Shown here: positions 27,400 to 39,501 of the stretch, in pieces
Position numbering within the stretch: position 1 is the first letter of the stretch
Layout of the letters: each line of letters starts with the position of its first letter
Source of the DNA: Nyssa sinensis
Lineage: Eukaryota > Streptophyta > Magnoliopsida > Cornales > Nyssaceae
DNA: 64,000 nucleotides
Direction of reading: 5' to 3'
Assembly (NCBI GenBank): GCA_008638375.1
Contig: CM018052.1
Span: forward strand, 131,501-195,500
The notes under the pieces: generated by a model
What the model was told of the DNA's origin: nothing
What the model saw: the letters and a program-made list of their open reading frames with translations, nothing else
The model's database searches: none
Made by a program: the position numbers and the translations under genes

Positions 27400-29003
27400 G
27401 AGTGGTATCAAAGCTAAGGTTAATGGTCTTTGGGGAAGACCAAATCGTGATTGAAGTTGATGTTTCTTGGGTGACTAGGATGATCAATAATTCTGGGGAG
27501 GCAATAATAGGCCTATAAGCGAAGTTGATGATCTTGAGAATTCGAGGACTACATTCGAACTATCGGTTAATGATTCTTTAGGAGAGATCATTCCAGTATT
27601 AGATTTGTGGACTATTGGGTGATTTAGATGATTAAATGATCAGTGATTCTTGGAGACGATAAGGTGTTTAGGTACTACGGTTAATAGTCTTTAGGAAAGA
27701 CTATGCTATGACTAGATTTGATGATTTTAGGGCGATGGAGATGGTCAAATGCATAGTGACTTTTAAGAGATATTAGTATGCTTAAGCACAAAGGTTAAAA
27801 CTTCTTAGGAAGAATCATACTAGTATCGAGGTTGATGATTCCTAGATATCTGAGCTATGAATTGATCAGTAAATTGGGGGAAACTATCATTTGAACAAAG
27901 ACAACAGTTAATGCTCTTTGAAAGATATAGGGTGACATAGAGTTAGGATTATGAAATATTGGGAAGTCGGTGATTTGACAACAAATATGTATGAAAGATA
28001 GTCTAAGAAAAAATTAATGGATGGTGTGAGGAGTTTGAGACTTAAAATGGATCAATGATATGTTAAGACCGTAAGGATTCTTAAATGAGTCATAGATAGA
28101 GCAGACAGAATAAAGACAAATAGAGCCTTGGGAGACAATTACTGAATAAGCGAGACTGTCGAAGTGAACATTATGAAATGTAATGATTCCGAAAGGAGGT
28201 TGACGCATGATAAAAGACCACTGGAAAAAATTCAATGGATCTTGTCGATCTAGGTGACGATATAACCCAATTGTGGGTGGTATTTTATTGAGTTAGCTGA
28301 ATCTATTCCAAAAGGTAAATGATTCATGACTCTGAATGACTTTTGAGGATCAATATGATCTGACGATCAAAGAGACGGAACATATGGCATGATGTCTAGA
28401 AAAACTAGTGAGGACAACAACTATGATAAGATGATATATACTTCTTTGAGATACTACAAGAATAATTATGATTAAAGTAGGAAGTAAGAATAACTAAATC
28501 TATGAAACTAAGGAAGCTGAGAACTTCCATAGTAGGAAAAATTTGACATAAACTTGATAAACTTTGAATGTCAAATGTGACGATAAAATGATGGGATGGA
28601 AAATTGATTTAAACAATATCGAAATATGATATAAAGTCCACAATGGACAAGATTGTGAATAGCAGTACTTGCAAATGAATAAGTGCTAGTATGTTATTAA
28701 ATCTTTGGTTACAGATGAGACTAATCACCTCACTATGTGGCTCTGAAGTCACAGAATGTACAGGGAACTCCTTATACGGTTGAATAAGTTCTTTGAGAGA
28801 AAAAATTTGTAAAAAATTGAATACGACTAGAGAGAAAAACGTAACATATGATGAAAATCTGAATATGATGATGGGTATGAAAAATTAGACATTGAATAAC
28901 CTTTTGAGCAAAGGTAAGGGAAACCAAAATAATGGCTATAAATTAAAAATTCATAAGACCTTGAGATTTAAACTGTTCAAAAATGATGTAGAAGGTTCAA
29001 GGC
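27400..29003 (+). mobile_element. Non-coding internal region, second copy, cut by El-2
   Basis: It opens with the primer-binding site TGGTATCAAAGC (27403-27414) and follows 24195-25810 with only scattered differences. It stops where El-2 begins at 29004. The presumed 5-bp target is AAGGC (28999-29003); its partner is outside the window. Confidence 0.7.
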
Positions 29004-30528
29004 TGTAATATCCCGACCCGGGATATGGCATGTATACCTAGGTAGACCCGATTGAGTAGTGTAATACCAGTTGTAAACTGAGCTGTTTAAGCTCTATACT
29101 ATGATATTTTGTTGAACTGAACGATTTTGGAATGTGGACGGTTTGATTTGTACAGCTAGTACCGGGTGACGCCCGAGCAACCCAGGATCGAGCCGCGCTA
29201 TGCGTGCACGCACGTATTTCCATGCATATGTACGTTTGCATGCATGCGTAGCCTCTTTGATATGAGTGTATGTATATACTATTAGAAATAGGTATATATG
29301 TATATATATATATATGGATATATAAATAAGGTATGAATATATGTTTATGTATATATATATATATATGTATAAGTATTGTATATTGTATATCAAATGAAAA
29401 ACAAATACAAGGAAAGGATAAAAGGAAAGAGAAGGGGGCTGCGTAGCAGTGTACATAGGTGGCAGTGTATGTGTCACTGTGAATGAGGTGTGTGGCTATT
29501 GTAAAGGCAGCAAGGCTGCCGACTTAAGGGTGCATGTGGGCAGTGCAGTTATAGTTATATATATATATTGTGTGGGATGTGTGTGGTTGATGGAGAGTGA
29601 AAGGGCGATAGAAACAGTCAAGAATGACTGCACAAAAAGAAGAAGAGAGAGAGAAATTGTAGGCGCTTATGAGAAGAATTTTCTCTATAAATACAGTGGA
29701 GTATTTGAGAGATTCAGAAAAATGACAAAGGAACCAAGGAGCTGAGACTGAGAAGAGTGACCCCAAGAAATCAGAAGCAGAAGCTAGGAGGCTCTAAAGG
29801 GTTACAATGAGCACAACTGAGAAATTCAAGTGAGTGGTCTTGCTTCTGTTTTTACAATTCAAAGTATAATACTAGGTTTTGATCATAGGGTCTGAATCAA
29901 CATAAACTGTAGAGTATTTTGCAAAAAAAATCACCTAAAATGATGCCATGAAGAGGTAGAAAACAGTAGTTGCAGGTTGTGATAGATAATTCGGGTTTCT
30001 AAATTTTTATGCTTAAAGTTTAGTTTTAATGGTGGCAAACTCATCCTATCTTGTGCAGGAAATCATTAGAAATAAAGAGGACCCAAAACAGTAGAGAAAT
30101 CATAGAAAAAATGGGGTCACCGAAAAAATGATTCTCACTGAAAAGTCCCTATTCAAAAGGTTTTGTTAGTTTAAATGGAAAATAAAAAGTGGATTTGAGA
30201 TCCTTATAGGAAGGGGAAGAAAACAACATTGGATTTGGGGAAAAAATATGATTGGAACTGGATTGCTGTCAATTGAGAAGGTAACGGAACCCTACTATTG
30301 CTCCACCGGAAAATCAAGGGGACGATGAATAGTGTTTTATGGGACAGCACCGTTTGGTGCTTGATTAGGGCAATACTATGTCATTTCGGGTTAAGGGTTT
30401 TTAAATTTAAAAGGGAATGGGACTGTTTGGCTTTTGGGGGGTTTAAATTGAAATTAGGGATAAGGGGATTGGGGATATTCTACACACGATTAAAAAAATC
30501 AGCCACTGTTTGGCTTAGAAAATAAAGG

Positions 30529-30610
30529 AAAAAAATGCGTAGGGGCGCAGCCCCTACAAGTTGAACTAGGGACCTAGGGTAAGGGTAAAACACGCGTGAC
30601 CAAGTTGACA
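30529..30610 (-). other. tRNA-like unit: A box, B box, hairpin, T-tract
   Basis: On the minus strand: A-box-like TGTCAACTTGG (30610-30600), 32 nt, B-box-like AGTTCAACTTG (30567-30557), then directly a 7-bp hairpin TAGGGGC-TGC-GCCCCTA (30556-30540) and a run of seven T (30535-30529). A second copy lies near 63229-63300, with one stem mismatch. Confidence 0.5.
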
Positions 30611-30679
30611 GGAAAGCCCGTGTTAACTTTGGTGGAAATATATATATATATATATTATATAATTAGTTGATAAAAGGAA

Positions 30680-30762
30680 TAAAAAATGAAAAAGGCTGTG
30701 CCTTTGGAGACTCGAACCTGAGACCGTATGTGTGGAAACCCTCAACCCAAACCAAATGGACA
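30680..30762 (-). other. tRNA-like unit: A box, B box, hairpin, T-tract
   Basis: On the minus strand: A-box-like TGTCCATTTGG (30762-30752), 33 nt, B box GGTTCGAGTCT (30718-30708, 10 of 11), hairpin AAAGGC-ACA-GCCTTT (30705-30691), then T-rich sequence. The other LTR copy of the same element (63391-63417) shows a paired A-T to G-C change in this stem. Confidence 0.55.
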
Positions 30763-30791
30763 GGCAAGCCCGTATTAAACAATGTGAATAA

Positions 30792-30832
<41 letters not shown>

Positions 30833-31152
30833 GTAAAAACTATATCAAATTAATTTAATTAAATCAACAATAGTGAAATAATGCGAATCCCAATTAAAAT
30901 AAATAAATAGTGTATTTTGACTATCTCAAGAATTCTAAATCCAATGGTGAGGTCCATTTTGCGAGACGGGACACCAAAAAATAAAGACCCGTAGAAATGC
31001 TAAATGACCAAAATACCCCTATTGCTATCCAAACCTAAATGAAATTCTGCAAAAGCCTAAATCGACTTTCTTCGGCATTTCGGGCTCAATGGTAGAGTCT
31101 AAATTAGTGATAGAGATACTTATGATAGCACGGCATAAAATTTAAGGAATAG

Positions 31153-34100
31153 TGTCACGACCCAAAACCCACCCTATGCGGATTAGGGGTCCGTGACCAG
31201 GATCTACGGCCCGTGGGCTGTTCCCTGTCCAAAAGGATCTGAAATGCTGGGTAAAGTTTTAACAAAAGCATTTCTTAATCATTAAAATATCTGGTAGCAC
31301 AGTCAGTTCACCACTTGATGCATACCCAAAAATTATAAGTGTTTAAATACAGATCCTTCAAAAACAACACCAACAAACAGGACCGTGGTGGCATGGGAGT
31401 ATTAAGACCTGACAATATTTAACTTAATACAAAACTCGCCAAAACAGCTACCAGTAACTAGCAGCGTCTAAATCCTTGGAGCGCTTGAGGGTTCCCCGAC
31501 TTCTTGTTGTCCTGAAAAATTTAAGGGAGGAGGGGTGAGCTAATAGCCCAATAAGTAATTTCCTGGCTTTAATGTGGGTTCGGGTTTGTCCAATGAAATG
31601 ATAGAACAAGGAATAACAAATAGCCAAATGGGCAATAATGAAGACGTAGCCAGTCACCAAAATGTGCAAAATATTGACCCGAGGGTCCCAAAAGGCATAT
31701 CCCACAATATAACACAAGAGTCAATAACAAAGCCAATTAAAATTGGGATCTGGCCTATCATGATGGATTGCTGCCACAACAATACGTTAGCCAATCAAAG
31801 ATATACCATGCTTGCAACAATATGATCATTTCACAGGGTATAAAAATATGATCATACAATGGAAACAAGAATAAGTCAACATCGAGTTCAAATAACCCAG
31901 ATACGCGTGATTCACCCGGGGTCCGGCATACCCCACTAAAACGCACACTCAGATCCGCCACGGTTCCTCGGGCTCTCTGAAAAGCGTTAAAGCTCTTTTC
32001 AATACAGGTCCCGTAGGACACAACAGACCCTAATAGGTCTTTTCCCCCACGCAATCTGTGAATGGATGGGTCATTGTGACTGAGCACAACCCTGAGTACA
32101 TACCAAATATCATGACCAACAAAGTCCCATACAAGATGTACAATCGTGCCAAACATTTGATATCACGAACAACAAAACACGAAGTGTATGGAATCAGTGG
32201 AATGTATCTCAAGACTAGGTCATGGTGCAATAATATTCAAGTATCAATGATCAATCTCAAGATGATGTAAGCAAGCAAGTCAAATCCAAAATCAGGTAAA
32301 CTGATATCTACAAGTCGATTGGCTCAAATCAAGTGCATCAGGTAGTAATGGAGTACAAATTGGCAGCATATGAACAATAACGTGACTGGCTGGGAATAAC
32401 CCATATTAAAGCGTCAGAATTACTTACCTCAAAAATGGCTCTCAGTAGTTCAACTAATTAAAGTCTCCTTCCCCTTTTCTTTTGATGTGCTTGTCAATTG
32501 AAAATAACTCAGTCCATAACTGTAATCGAACCATACTCGATATTCAAATTTGCTAATCTTGGCTATCGGTATCTCGATTACTAATTTAGATGTCGTCATT
32601 GTATCTGGAACGTCGAATAAAATAAGTTTAGGCTTTTACGGATCTTAAATCGGACGTCCGGATTGAAAAGGGCAAAATCGTCTTTTGTACTTTATAAGTA
32701 CTTTTATTCCCGAAACCTCTTTTTGTAATTTTGACCTCACCGTTGGATTCAGTGGGTCCGAGATTGTAAGAATACCCATATAACTTGCCTTGTTAGGACA
32801 CAGGGGTATTCTAGTCATTTTAAGATTTGTTTTCATTGTATTTTAATGTTCAGAATCCCGTCTTGTAAAACAGATCTCACCATTGGATCCGGAATGCCCA
32901 AGATAATAAATTTTGACTATTTATTCGCCCTATTTGGACTTCGTTTGACTTATTTGTGACTCAGGGGTAAAATAATAATTTTACCTATTTAATAAATTAT
33001 TTAAATAATTTATTTTATTATTTTATTATTTATCAGAGGTGCATTTGAAATTTATTTTCAAAGTTTGGGCCAGACTTGAATTACTGTAAACAGTTGGGGT
33101 CAGAATTGAATTTAGAAAAGTTTTGGTTCAATTTCTAAATTTTGTACAGTGAACCAAACGGTTCACTTGTGGTAACCCTAGACCGGACCGGTTATGCACT
33201 GAACCAGCCGGTTCAGGCTAACTCAGAGAACCGGTTTAAGAGGTCATGCTGACGTCAGCCCTAATCTTAAAATTTTAAAACTTTATAATGAAACGGTGCA
33301 GTTTCATTGCCCCGTTGGATCCGGTCGGGTCCTGACCCGACCCAGACCCGGATCCGGTCCTGTCTTAACCCAGTATGGCCCCCGTCTTTCCGGTGGTCTT
33401 CTCCGGCATGCTTCCGGCATCGGCGTACGGACGGTGAGGTTTTCCTCACTGTTTCTCACGGGTTTCACGTCCGTTTTTCAAAATTTTTGCACCAAAACTT
33501 TTCTAGAATCTCAAGCATCGTTTTTAAACTAGTTTTGGTTTGATTGGCCACGGTTTTCTGACACCCATAACCGGTTTTCCGGCGTTACACCGGCAAGAGA
33601 ATAATCGGCCATAGAATGGCCATTTCTCAACCGTTTTAGATGGTTCAAATTTCGTTGGGTTCCTAATGAACTTGGCTACCCATTTTAAGTCCCAAAATCG
33701 TGATCAAATGGACCTACCAAAATCTGCCATTGTTGACCGAAGCTAGATTTTTTATTTTTTGGTTTTCTTTCACGTTTTTCTTTCATATTTTGATCTAACA
33801 TGTATTCTACAAATATATACAATAGCATACTAGAAAACGAACGCATCAAGGATAGATTGGTTACCTGTTAAAGATTTCGGCTCCTCCAAACTGCTCCAAA
33901 ACTTTTCTTTCTCTCTCTACTACTTTCTCTCTCTAATTCTTCTTCAACCGAGCCTATAATCAATGGCTTGGCCACTTGGATATGGAGACTGTCACACTCT
34001 CTCTCTGATTTCCTCACTTCCACACAAGATATGTATCCATATTTTTATATAATATATACTTATATCTCTTGCCCCAACCACACTCAACCAAGCATGGCTG

Positions 34101-34417
34101 ACCATACTCCCCACCATGCTTTTCTGATTTCTCCCATACCCCTCTCCATACCTATAGGTATAGGTTAGGTGGGGTAGTTTTTGATATTATCATTTTATAT
34201 ACAATATATATATATATATATATCCTATATTATAATAATGTATAAATACATAATATATACCCATTTAATACACATATATGTATACATATATCTTCGTATA
34301 TACACGTATATATGATTTTCATAAAATATAGGATTAAACAGCTCCAAGTACAATTGACATAGTGTTGCCCGACCCGACTGCCTCGATATTCGTGCCATTT
34401 TGGGTCGGGGTATTACA
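31153..34417 (-). mobile_element. 3' LTR of the Tekay-like element
   Basis: It is 3265 bp and begins TGTCACGACCCAAAACCCAC, ending GGGTCGGGGTATTACA. It is nearly identical to 49839-53112, with scattered substitutions and one clear 11-bp difference at 33250 (single TGACGTCA here, a pair there). LTR modules lie at 32590-32940. Around 33149-33166 a hairpin GTGAACC-AAAC-GGTTCAC occupies the position where other LTRs carry a tRNA-like unit. Confidence 0.93.
33250..33257. promoter_or_regulatory. Single TGACGTCA bZIP-type palindrome
   Basis: The other LTR of the same element has two of these joined (51936-51954). An 11-bp deletion between the repeats removed one here. Confidence 0.6.
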
Positions 34418-34432
34418 TCCTTACCCCCTTAA
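34418..34432 (-). other. Polypurine tract next to the 3' LTR
   Basis: The minus strand reads AAGGGGGTAAGGA directly before the LTR start TGTAATACCCC, the usual plus-strand primer position. Confidence 0.7.
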
Positions 34433-34476
34433 AATAAGTTTGTCCTCAAACTTTGCTCGTGCTAATACTGGAATAA

Positions 34477-36312
34477 CTAGGGGTACTTAGCTCGCATGAC
34501 ATCCTCTCTTTCCCAAGTAGCTTCTTCAATTTGATGATTTTTCCAAAGTACCTTCACCAAGGGAATAGATTTGTTCCTCAGAACTTGGTCTCGACGATCT
34601 AGGATCTGCACTGGGTGTTCAATATATGTTAGATCCTTCTGAACGTCTAGTGGTTCATGCTCGATTACTTGACTGGGATCATGTAAGCACTTCCTCAACA
34701 TGGATACGTGGAAGACATTGTGCACATGTGCTAACTCCGTTGGCAAAGCAAGTCGGTATGCTACTGGTCCGACTCGCTTTATAACCTCAAAGGGTCCAAT
34801 GTAGCGGGGTCCTAGCTTCTCTTTCTTCCCAAATCTTACCATGCCCTTCATGGGCGACACCTTTAAAAACACAAGGTCACCCTCTTCAAATTCTAGCTCA
34901 CGTCTCCGGACGTCAGCATAGCTCTTTTGACGACTTTGGGTTGCTAGCAGTCGCTGCTTGATTATTCGGATCTTTTCTGAAGTCTGCTCTACCATTTCAG
35001 GGCCATATAACTTCCTTTCGCCTATTTCGGTCCAGCACAATAGAGACGGGCACTTCCTACCATATAGTGCCTCATATGGAGCCATCCCAATGCTAGACTG
35101 GTAGCTGTTATTATAGGCGAACTCCACCAGTGGAAGTGAATCCTCCCAGCTCCCTTTGAAATCCAAGACACAAAACCTCAACAAGTCCTCCAGTGTTTGG
35201 ATGGTTCTCTCAGACTGCCCGTCAGTCTCGGGATGGTAGGCTGTGCTGAGGCTGAGCTCTGTGCCCATTGCTTCCTGTAAGCTTCTCCAGAATTTGGACA
35301 CAGACCTCGGATCTCGGTCAGACACAATAGATACTGGGACTCCGTGCAGTCGAACAATCTCCTGGATGTAGAGCGCTGCCAATTGCTCTAATGATTGGGT
35401 TGTCTTAGTTGCTAGGAAGTGAGCCGATTTTGTCAATCTATCAACAATCACCCATATCGAGTCACTTCCTCGAGGCGTCTTAGGCAACCCAGAGACAAAG
35501 TCCATAGTGATATGCTCCCATTTCCACTCGGGTATTGGAAGCGGCTGTAATGGTCCACTCGGCCTTTGGTGTTCGACTTTAATCTGCTGGCATTTAATAC
35601 ATCGTGCTATAAACTCAGCTATATCCTTCTTCATCCCTGGCCACCAGTAGGTCATCTTGACGTCGTGGTACATTTTAGTGCTTCCTAGGTGTACAGCAAA
35701 TCTCGAATTGTGTGCCTCATCCAGAATCTCCTTTCTGATCTCGGGCGTGTCTGGCACACAAACCCAATCTCTATAATACAGCATTCCATCGCGTACCACG
35801 AATTCTGAGTTCTTCCCTGACTCAGTTTCTTTACGGAGCTTGACCAGTTTCTCATCGTGCTTCTGTTGCCCTCTAATCTTGTCCACAATTGTCAATCTGA
35901 CAGTGACATTGGCGAGTACTGCTCTAGTACTGGGCAGAACCACCTCAATTCCCATTTCCTCTAGATCCCTCTGTATCTCTCGCTGTGTGGTCAACAAACA
36001 AGCAAGGCTCCCTGAAGACTTACGGCTGAGAGCATCATCTACTACATTGGCTTTTCCGGGGTGATACTGGATGCTAAGCTCATAATCTTTAATCAGCTCT
36101 AACCATCGGCATTGCCGCATGTTGAGCTCTTTCTGTGTAAAAAGGTACTTGAGGCTCTTATGGTCTGTGAAGATCTCACAGGTCGCCCCATAAAGATAAT
36201 GCCTCCAAATTTTCAATGCAAACACTATAGTTGCTAGCTCTAGATCATGAGTCGGGTAGTTCTTTTCATGGGGTCTCAACTGTCTCGACGCATAGGCTAA
36301 TACCCGGCCCCT
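34477..36312 (-). pseudogene. pol: pol, 3' part: RNase H (end), integrase, chromodomain-like tail
   Basis: About 611 codons in frame after the stop at 36313-36315. Numbering from codon 36277-36279, residues 8-82 complete RNase H ([16 protein letters not shown]). Integrase follows: zinc-binding H190, H197, C227, C230; catalytic D260 (TMDF), D321 (VSDRD) and E357 (QSERT), giving the DD35E spacing; then a GPY/F-type block ([20 protein letters not shown]) and a tail with [18 protein letters not shown] as in Tekay-type chromoviruses. The catalytic residues are intact. The frame is continuous with the RT part, but a TAG in the RNase H region separates them, so normal translation would not reach it. 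Confidence 0.93.
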
Positions 36313-37559
36313 CTACATCAGCACACACCCCAAGCCTTTGTGTGAGGCGTCACTATAAATCACGAAGCCTTCGATCCCATCTGGCACTGTCAAAATAGGG
36401 GCTGATACCAGACAGTCCTTTAGCTCCTGAAAGCTTTTCTCTCGCTCTTCAGTCCATACAAATGGGGTATTCTTACGAGTCAACTGTGTGATCGGCGCGG
36501 CTATCTTGGAAAAATCCTGGACAAAGCGCCTATAATACCCAGCTAAACCCATAAAGCTCCAGACTTTAGTGACGCTAGTCGGTTTGGGCCAATTCACGAT
36601 GGCTTCTATCTTTTGTGAATCCACTGAAACGCCATCCTTAGAAACCACGTGCCCTAAAAATGATATGCTGAGAAGCCAGAACTCACACTTCTTTAACTTT
36701 GCGTACAGTTTTTGCTCCCTCAGCTTCTGCAGAACTTTTCTTAGATGCACTTCGTGATCTTCTGGACTCTTAGAGTAAATTAAGATGTCGTCAATAAATA
36801 CTATCATGAAGTTATCTAAGTACGGCTTGAAGACCCTGTTCATCAAGTCCATGAATGCAGCTGGGGCATTTGTCACCCCAAATGGCATTACTAGGAACTC
36901 GTAGTGTCCGTATCGGGTCCTAAATGCCGTCTTCTGCACATCCTCAGGTCTAACCTTAAGTTGGTGATAACCCGATCTCAAATCTATCTTAGAAAACATA
37001 TGTGCCCCCTTTAGCTGATCGAACAAGTCATCCACCCTTGGCAGTGGGTACTTGTTCTTGATGGTGACCTTGTTAAGTTCGCGATAATCGACACACAACC
37101 GCATGGTCCCATCTTTCTTTTTGACAAACAACACTGGGGCACCCCATGGCGACGAGCTAGGTCGTATGAATCCTTTGTCGAGCAATTCTTGCAATTGCAG
37201 CTTTAATTCCTTCAACTCAGTCGGCGCCATTCTGTATGGGGTTTTTGACACTGGTGTCGTACCGGGAATCACATCAATACAGAACTCGATCTCTCGGTCT
37301 ATAGGCATGCCAGGAAGGTCATCAAGAAATACATCAGGGAACTCCCGGGCAACCGGGATCTGATCAAGAATAGGCTCTTGTGAGCGGGCGTCCATGACGC
37401 TACACAAAAACCCATGACACCCCTTTCGGAGCAGGCGTCTGGCCTGAATGGCAGAAACAAAATATGGCAGGGTGACTACTCCCGTCCCCTGAAAGATAAC
37501 CCTCGGTTGCCCTGGGCCCTGTATTTGAACCTTCTTAGCTTCACAATCAATAGTGGCAT
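36313..37559 (-). pseudogene. pol: pol, 5' part: reverse transcriptase and RNase H start, ends in TAG
   Basis: The open frame runs from the insertion junction at 37559 to a TAG at 36313-36315. Counting from the Met codon at 37407: [17 protein letters not shown] near 76-91, CVDYRELN at 105-112, [10 protein letters not shown] at 140-149, the catalytic FIDD at 204-207, [10 protein letters not shown] near 250-259 and the RNase H start YSDAS at 351-355. The stop follows GCVLM, where relatives have Gln, so CAG to TAG is the simplest change. Upstream of the Met the frame stays open to 37557 and ends at an Ala codon shared with the protease side across the target duplication. Confidence 0.93.
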
Positions 37560-37692
37560 TGTCACGACCCGAAACCCACCCTATGCGGATTACCGGATCG
37601 CGACCGCCGCCCCGAGGCCCGAAGGCCTCGAGACAAGGCTCGCATAGGTAGCGGTATCGAATAGATGTGCTTCATGTGGTTGCGGAAGCGTG

Positions 37693-37696
<4 letters not shown>

Positions 37697-37731
<35 letters not shown>
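37697..37731. repeat. T-run of 35 in the 3' LTR (38 at 44010-44047)
   Basis: The run lies within 140 bp of the LTR end. The two LTRs differ here only in length, as expected for homopolymer slippage or sequencing error. Confidence 0.9.
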
Positions 37732-37732
<1 letters not shown>

Positions 37733-38009
37733 AAATTTGCACATCCGTCCGATACTGCCGCTCTTCACATTTCGGTATACATGTATAATCATACATACAG
37801 AGCATAACTAAAACTTAAAAGACTTTATAAATTACAATCTTAGTTCAACTGCCCCGTGGGGCTTAATACATATCCTTAGACTGTCTGGAAATACAAAATA
37901 TACTAATCAAAGTTCATGTGATTTTTCCCAAAAGAACTACTTAAGCAAATCTTCCCAAAAGCTAGGTTCATCCTTAATGTCTTCAAAAATTCGATCTGCC
38001 ATTAATCAC

Positions 38010-38823
38010 CTGAAAGGGGGGGGCGGATAAAATCCGGGTAAGCTAATCAAAGCTTGTGAGTAATTCCTGCATTCGTCATGGGGTTTTCAACTGGTAGTGG
38101 TTTTAGTACATGAGGGTTTATGAAATACTCACTACCAATTGCTTGTACATTTTAGAACACAGAGTATATGCATTCTTAAAATAATAGCTTTGAACAATTA
38201 AAGTATTCAAGCTAAACACACATTTCCTTCAAATAGAGCATATGCAATTTAAAAGCATATAAACATGTGAAATAGAATAGGGATAATGCCTACTTCTATT
38301 TTCAAAATCACTTGTCGTCTTTTCTCTTTTATTAGGCGGAATCTGTTTCGAACCAGACTCCCATTTTACTGCCAATACTGTCGATGGAGATATCTCATTT
38401 GCCTGGGGGATTAGATCCTTCTACCGGGCATGCACTGTTGAATCCCGAAGGATTTCAACCAACATATAGGGTGGTACTTAGTACCGTTTATCTTATAAAA
38501 CATTTATCACATGACTTCTTCAATAGATATTTTCCATGAATATTTAAAGCATGAATGTACAAATTCTACAATAAAGCTTCAAATACACGTGATAATCAAA
38601 TTCAGAATATTAAAGAGGTTTGCAATTGATTTAGACATGCTGATGTATTTTCAAGAAAAGAGCTGAATTTAAAACATTTAATAAGCATGCCGTAACAGAA
38701 TATTTTAAAAGAACGGAATCATATATAAACTGAATTTGATATTCAAAGGCTGCAATGACTTGTGCTTAAAACTTCTTCAAATATGTGGAGTTAAATCTCC
38801 AGTTCAAATACAGGGTTACTCAC
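38010..38823 (-). other. Probable LTR intron (copy at 44326-45140)
   Basis: The minus strand has a strong donor CCAAG/GTGAGT at 38823 and a pyrimidine-rich acceptor CCCCCTTTCAG/GT at 38010. The solo LTR at 59162 has the same donor and acceptor in the same order (61795-62673). In the 5' LTR copy, the donor could also join the acceptor at 43246 just before gag. Confidence 0.55.
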
Positions 38824-38845
38824 CTTGGTCCGTTTAGGGTTAGCT

Positions 38846-39323
38846 CTACTGAGGCGCCTTCCCTTTTACTCTCTCTTTCCTTAGCCTATCAAGATTCATG
38901 AAGACTTCATAAATTTTCATATGTACTTAATTAACTCCACAACTCACTAAGTGTAGACTGTGAGAGGCCTAACTTGTCATACCTGTCTGTCTTATAACTG
39001 AAATGCAGAGCTAGTAACTTATGTTCTTAATGATAATAATATTACCTGCGACGCCATTCGGCTAAGGTTTCTGCGTTCTCTCTCTCCTCTTCCAATTTCC
39101 TTTCTTCTTCCTTCTTCTTTTTAGCCTCCGCCACCATGGCCTTGGTGGGTGATTTGAACATGAAGGGGCTTACCGAGACGACCTCTGTCGCCTTGGCTAT
39201 CTTGACAAATCTGTTGATTACTCTCTGTCGACGCAACAGCTCTTGCATGAAGGCCTGTTGCTTTGGGTCCTTGGCCCTTTGGGCCTTGGTCATGATCGTG
39301 TATTTGGTTCGTTGTTCTTCCAT
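38846..39323 (-). CDS. Small LTR-encoded protein, two exons (3' LTR copy)
   Basis: Exon 1 is 39323-39046 and exon 2 is 38885-38846; the intron (39045-38886) has GTAATA at one end and AG at the other. Unspliced, it would stop after 93 codons at TAA (39042). Spliced, it would give about 105 residues ending KGKAPQ. The evidence is a diverged homologue at 61489-61773 that shares MTxAQxAxDPKQ near residues 11-22, VSPF near 50-53, a lysine-rich stretch and ETLxEW near the end, and runs without an intron into RLKEAKGK. In both, the stop precedes a GTGAGT donor by 21-22 nt. The protein is charged, with a helical lysine/glutamate-rich region, and has no signal peptide or membrane segment. I do not recognise the family. 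Confidence 0.6.
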
Positions 39324-39501
39324 GATTTACCTAAGATCAATTTATGAGTTAGAAATTTTTATTCTAAGGTTGATGTGTTGTCATGTCCTCGTATATGCCG
39401 TAGATTAGTACTTTGGCATCACTTTAATTTATAGTCATCTGACAGATGCTACTCATCAAATTTTATGTATTTTTTGTTGTAGGCATTTCTTTTGGTCGAA
39501 T

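Larger units (their letters stand above)
29004..31152 (+). mobile_element. 5' LTR of El-2, first part
   Basis: It begins TGTAATATCCCGACCCGGGA. It is interrupted at 31153 by the Tekay-like element and resumes at 53118. Total LTR length without the insertion is about 3.4 kb. It contains AT and GT microsatellites (29290-29370), two tRNA-like units in antisense and reversed LTR modules (30930-31110). Confidence 0.85.

Noticed and set aside
31448..31717. 89-codon frame present in both Tekay-like LTRs
   Set aside because: Its presence in both copies follows from the LTRs being near-identical; there is no diverged homologue to show selection.
31758..32156. Minus-strand open frame of 132 codons in the Tekay-like LTR
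   Set aside because: The matching region of the other LTR (50444-50840) is broken by differences, and no other family has it.
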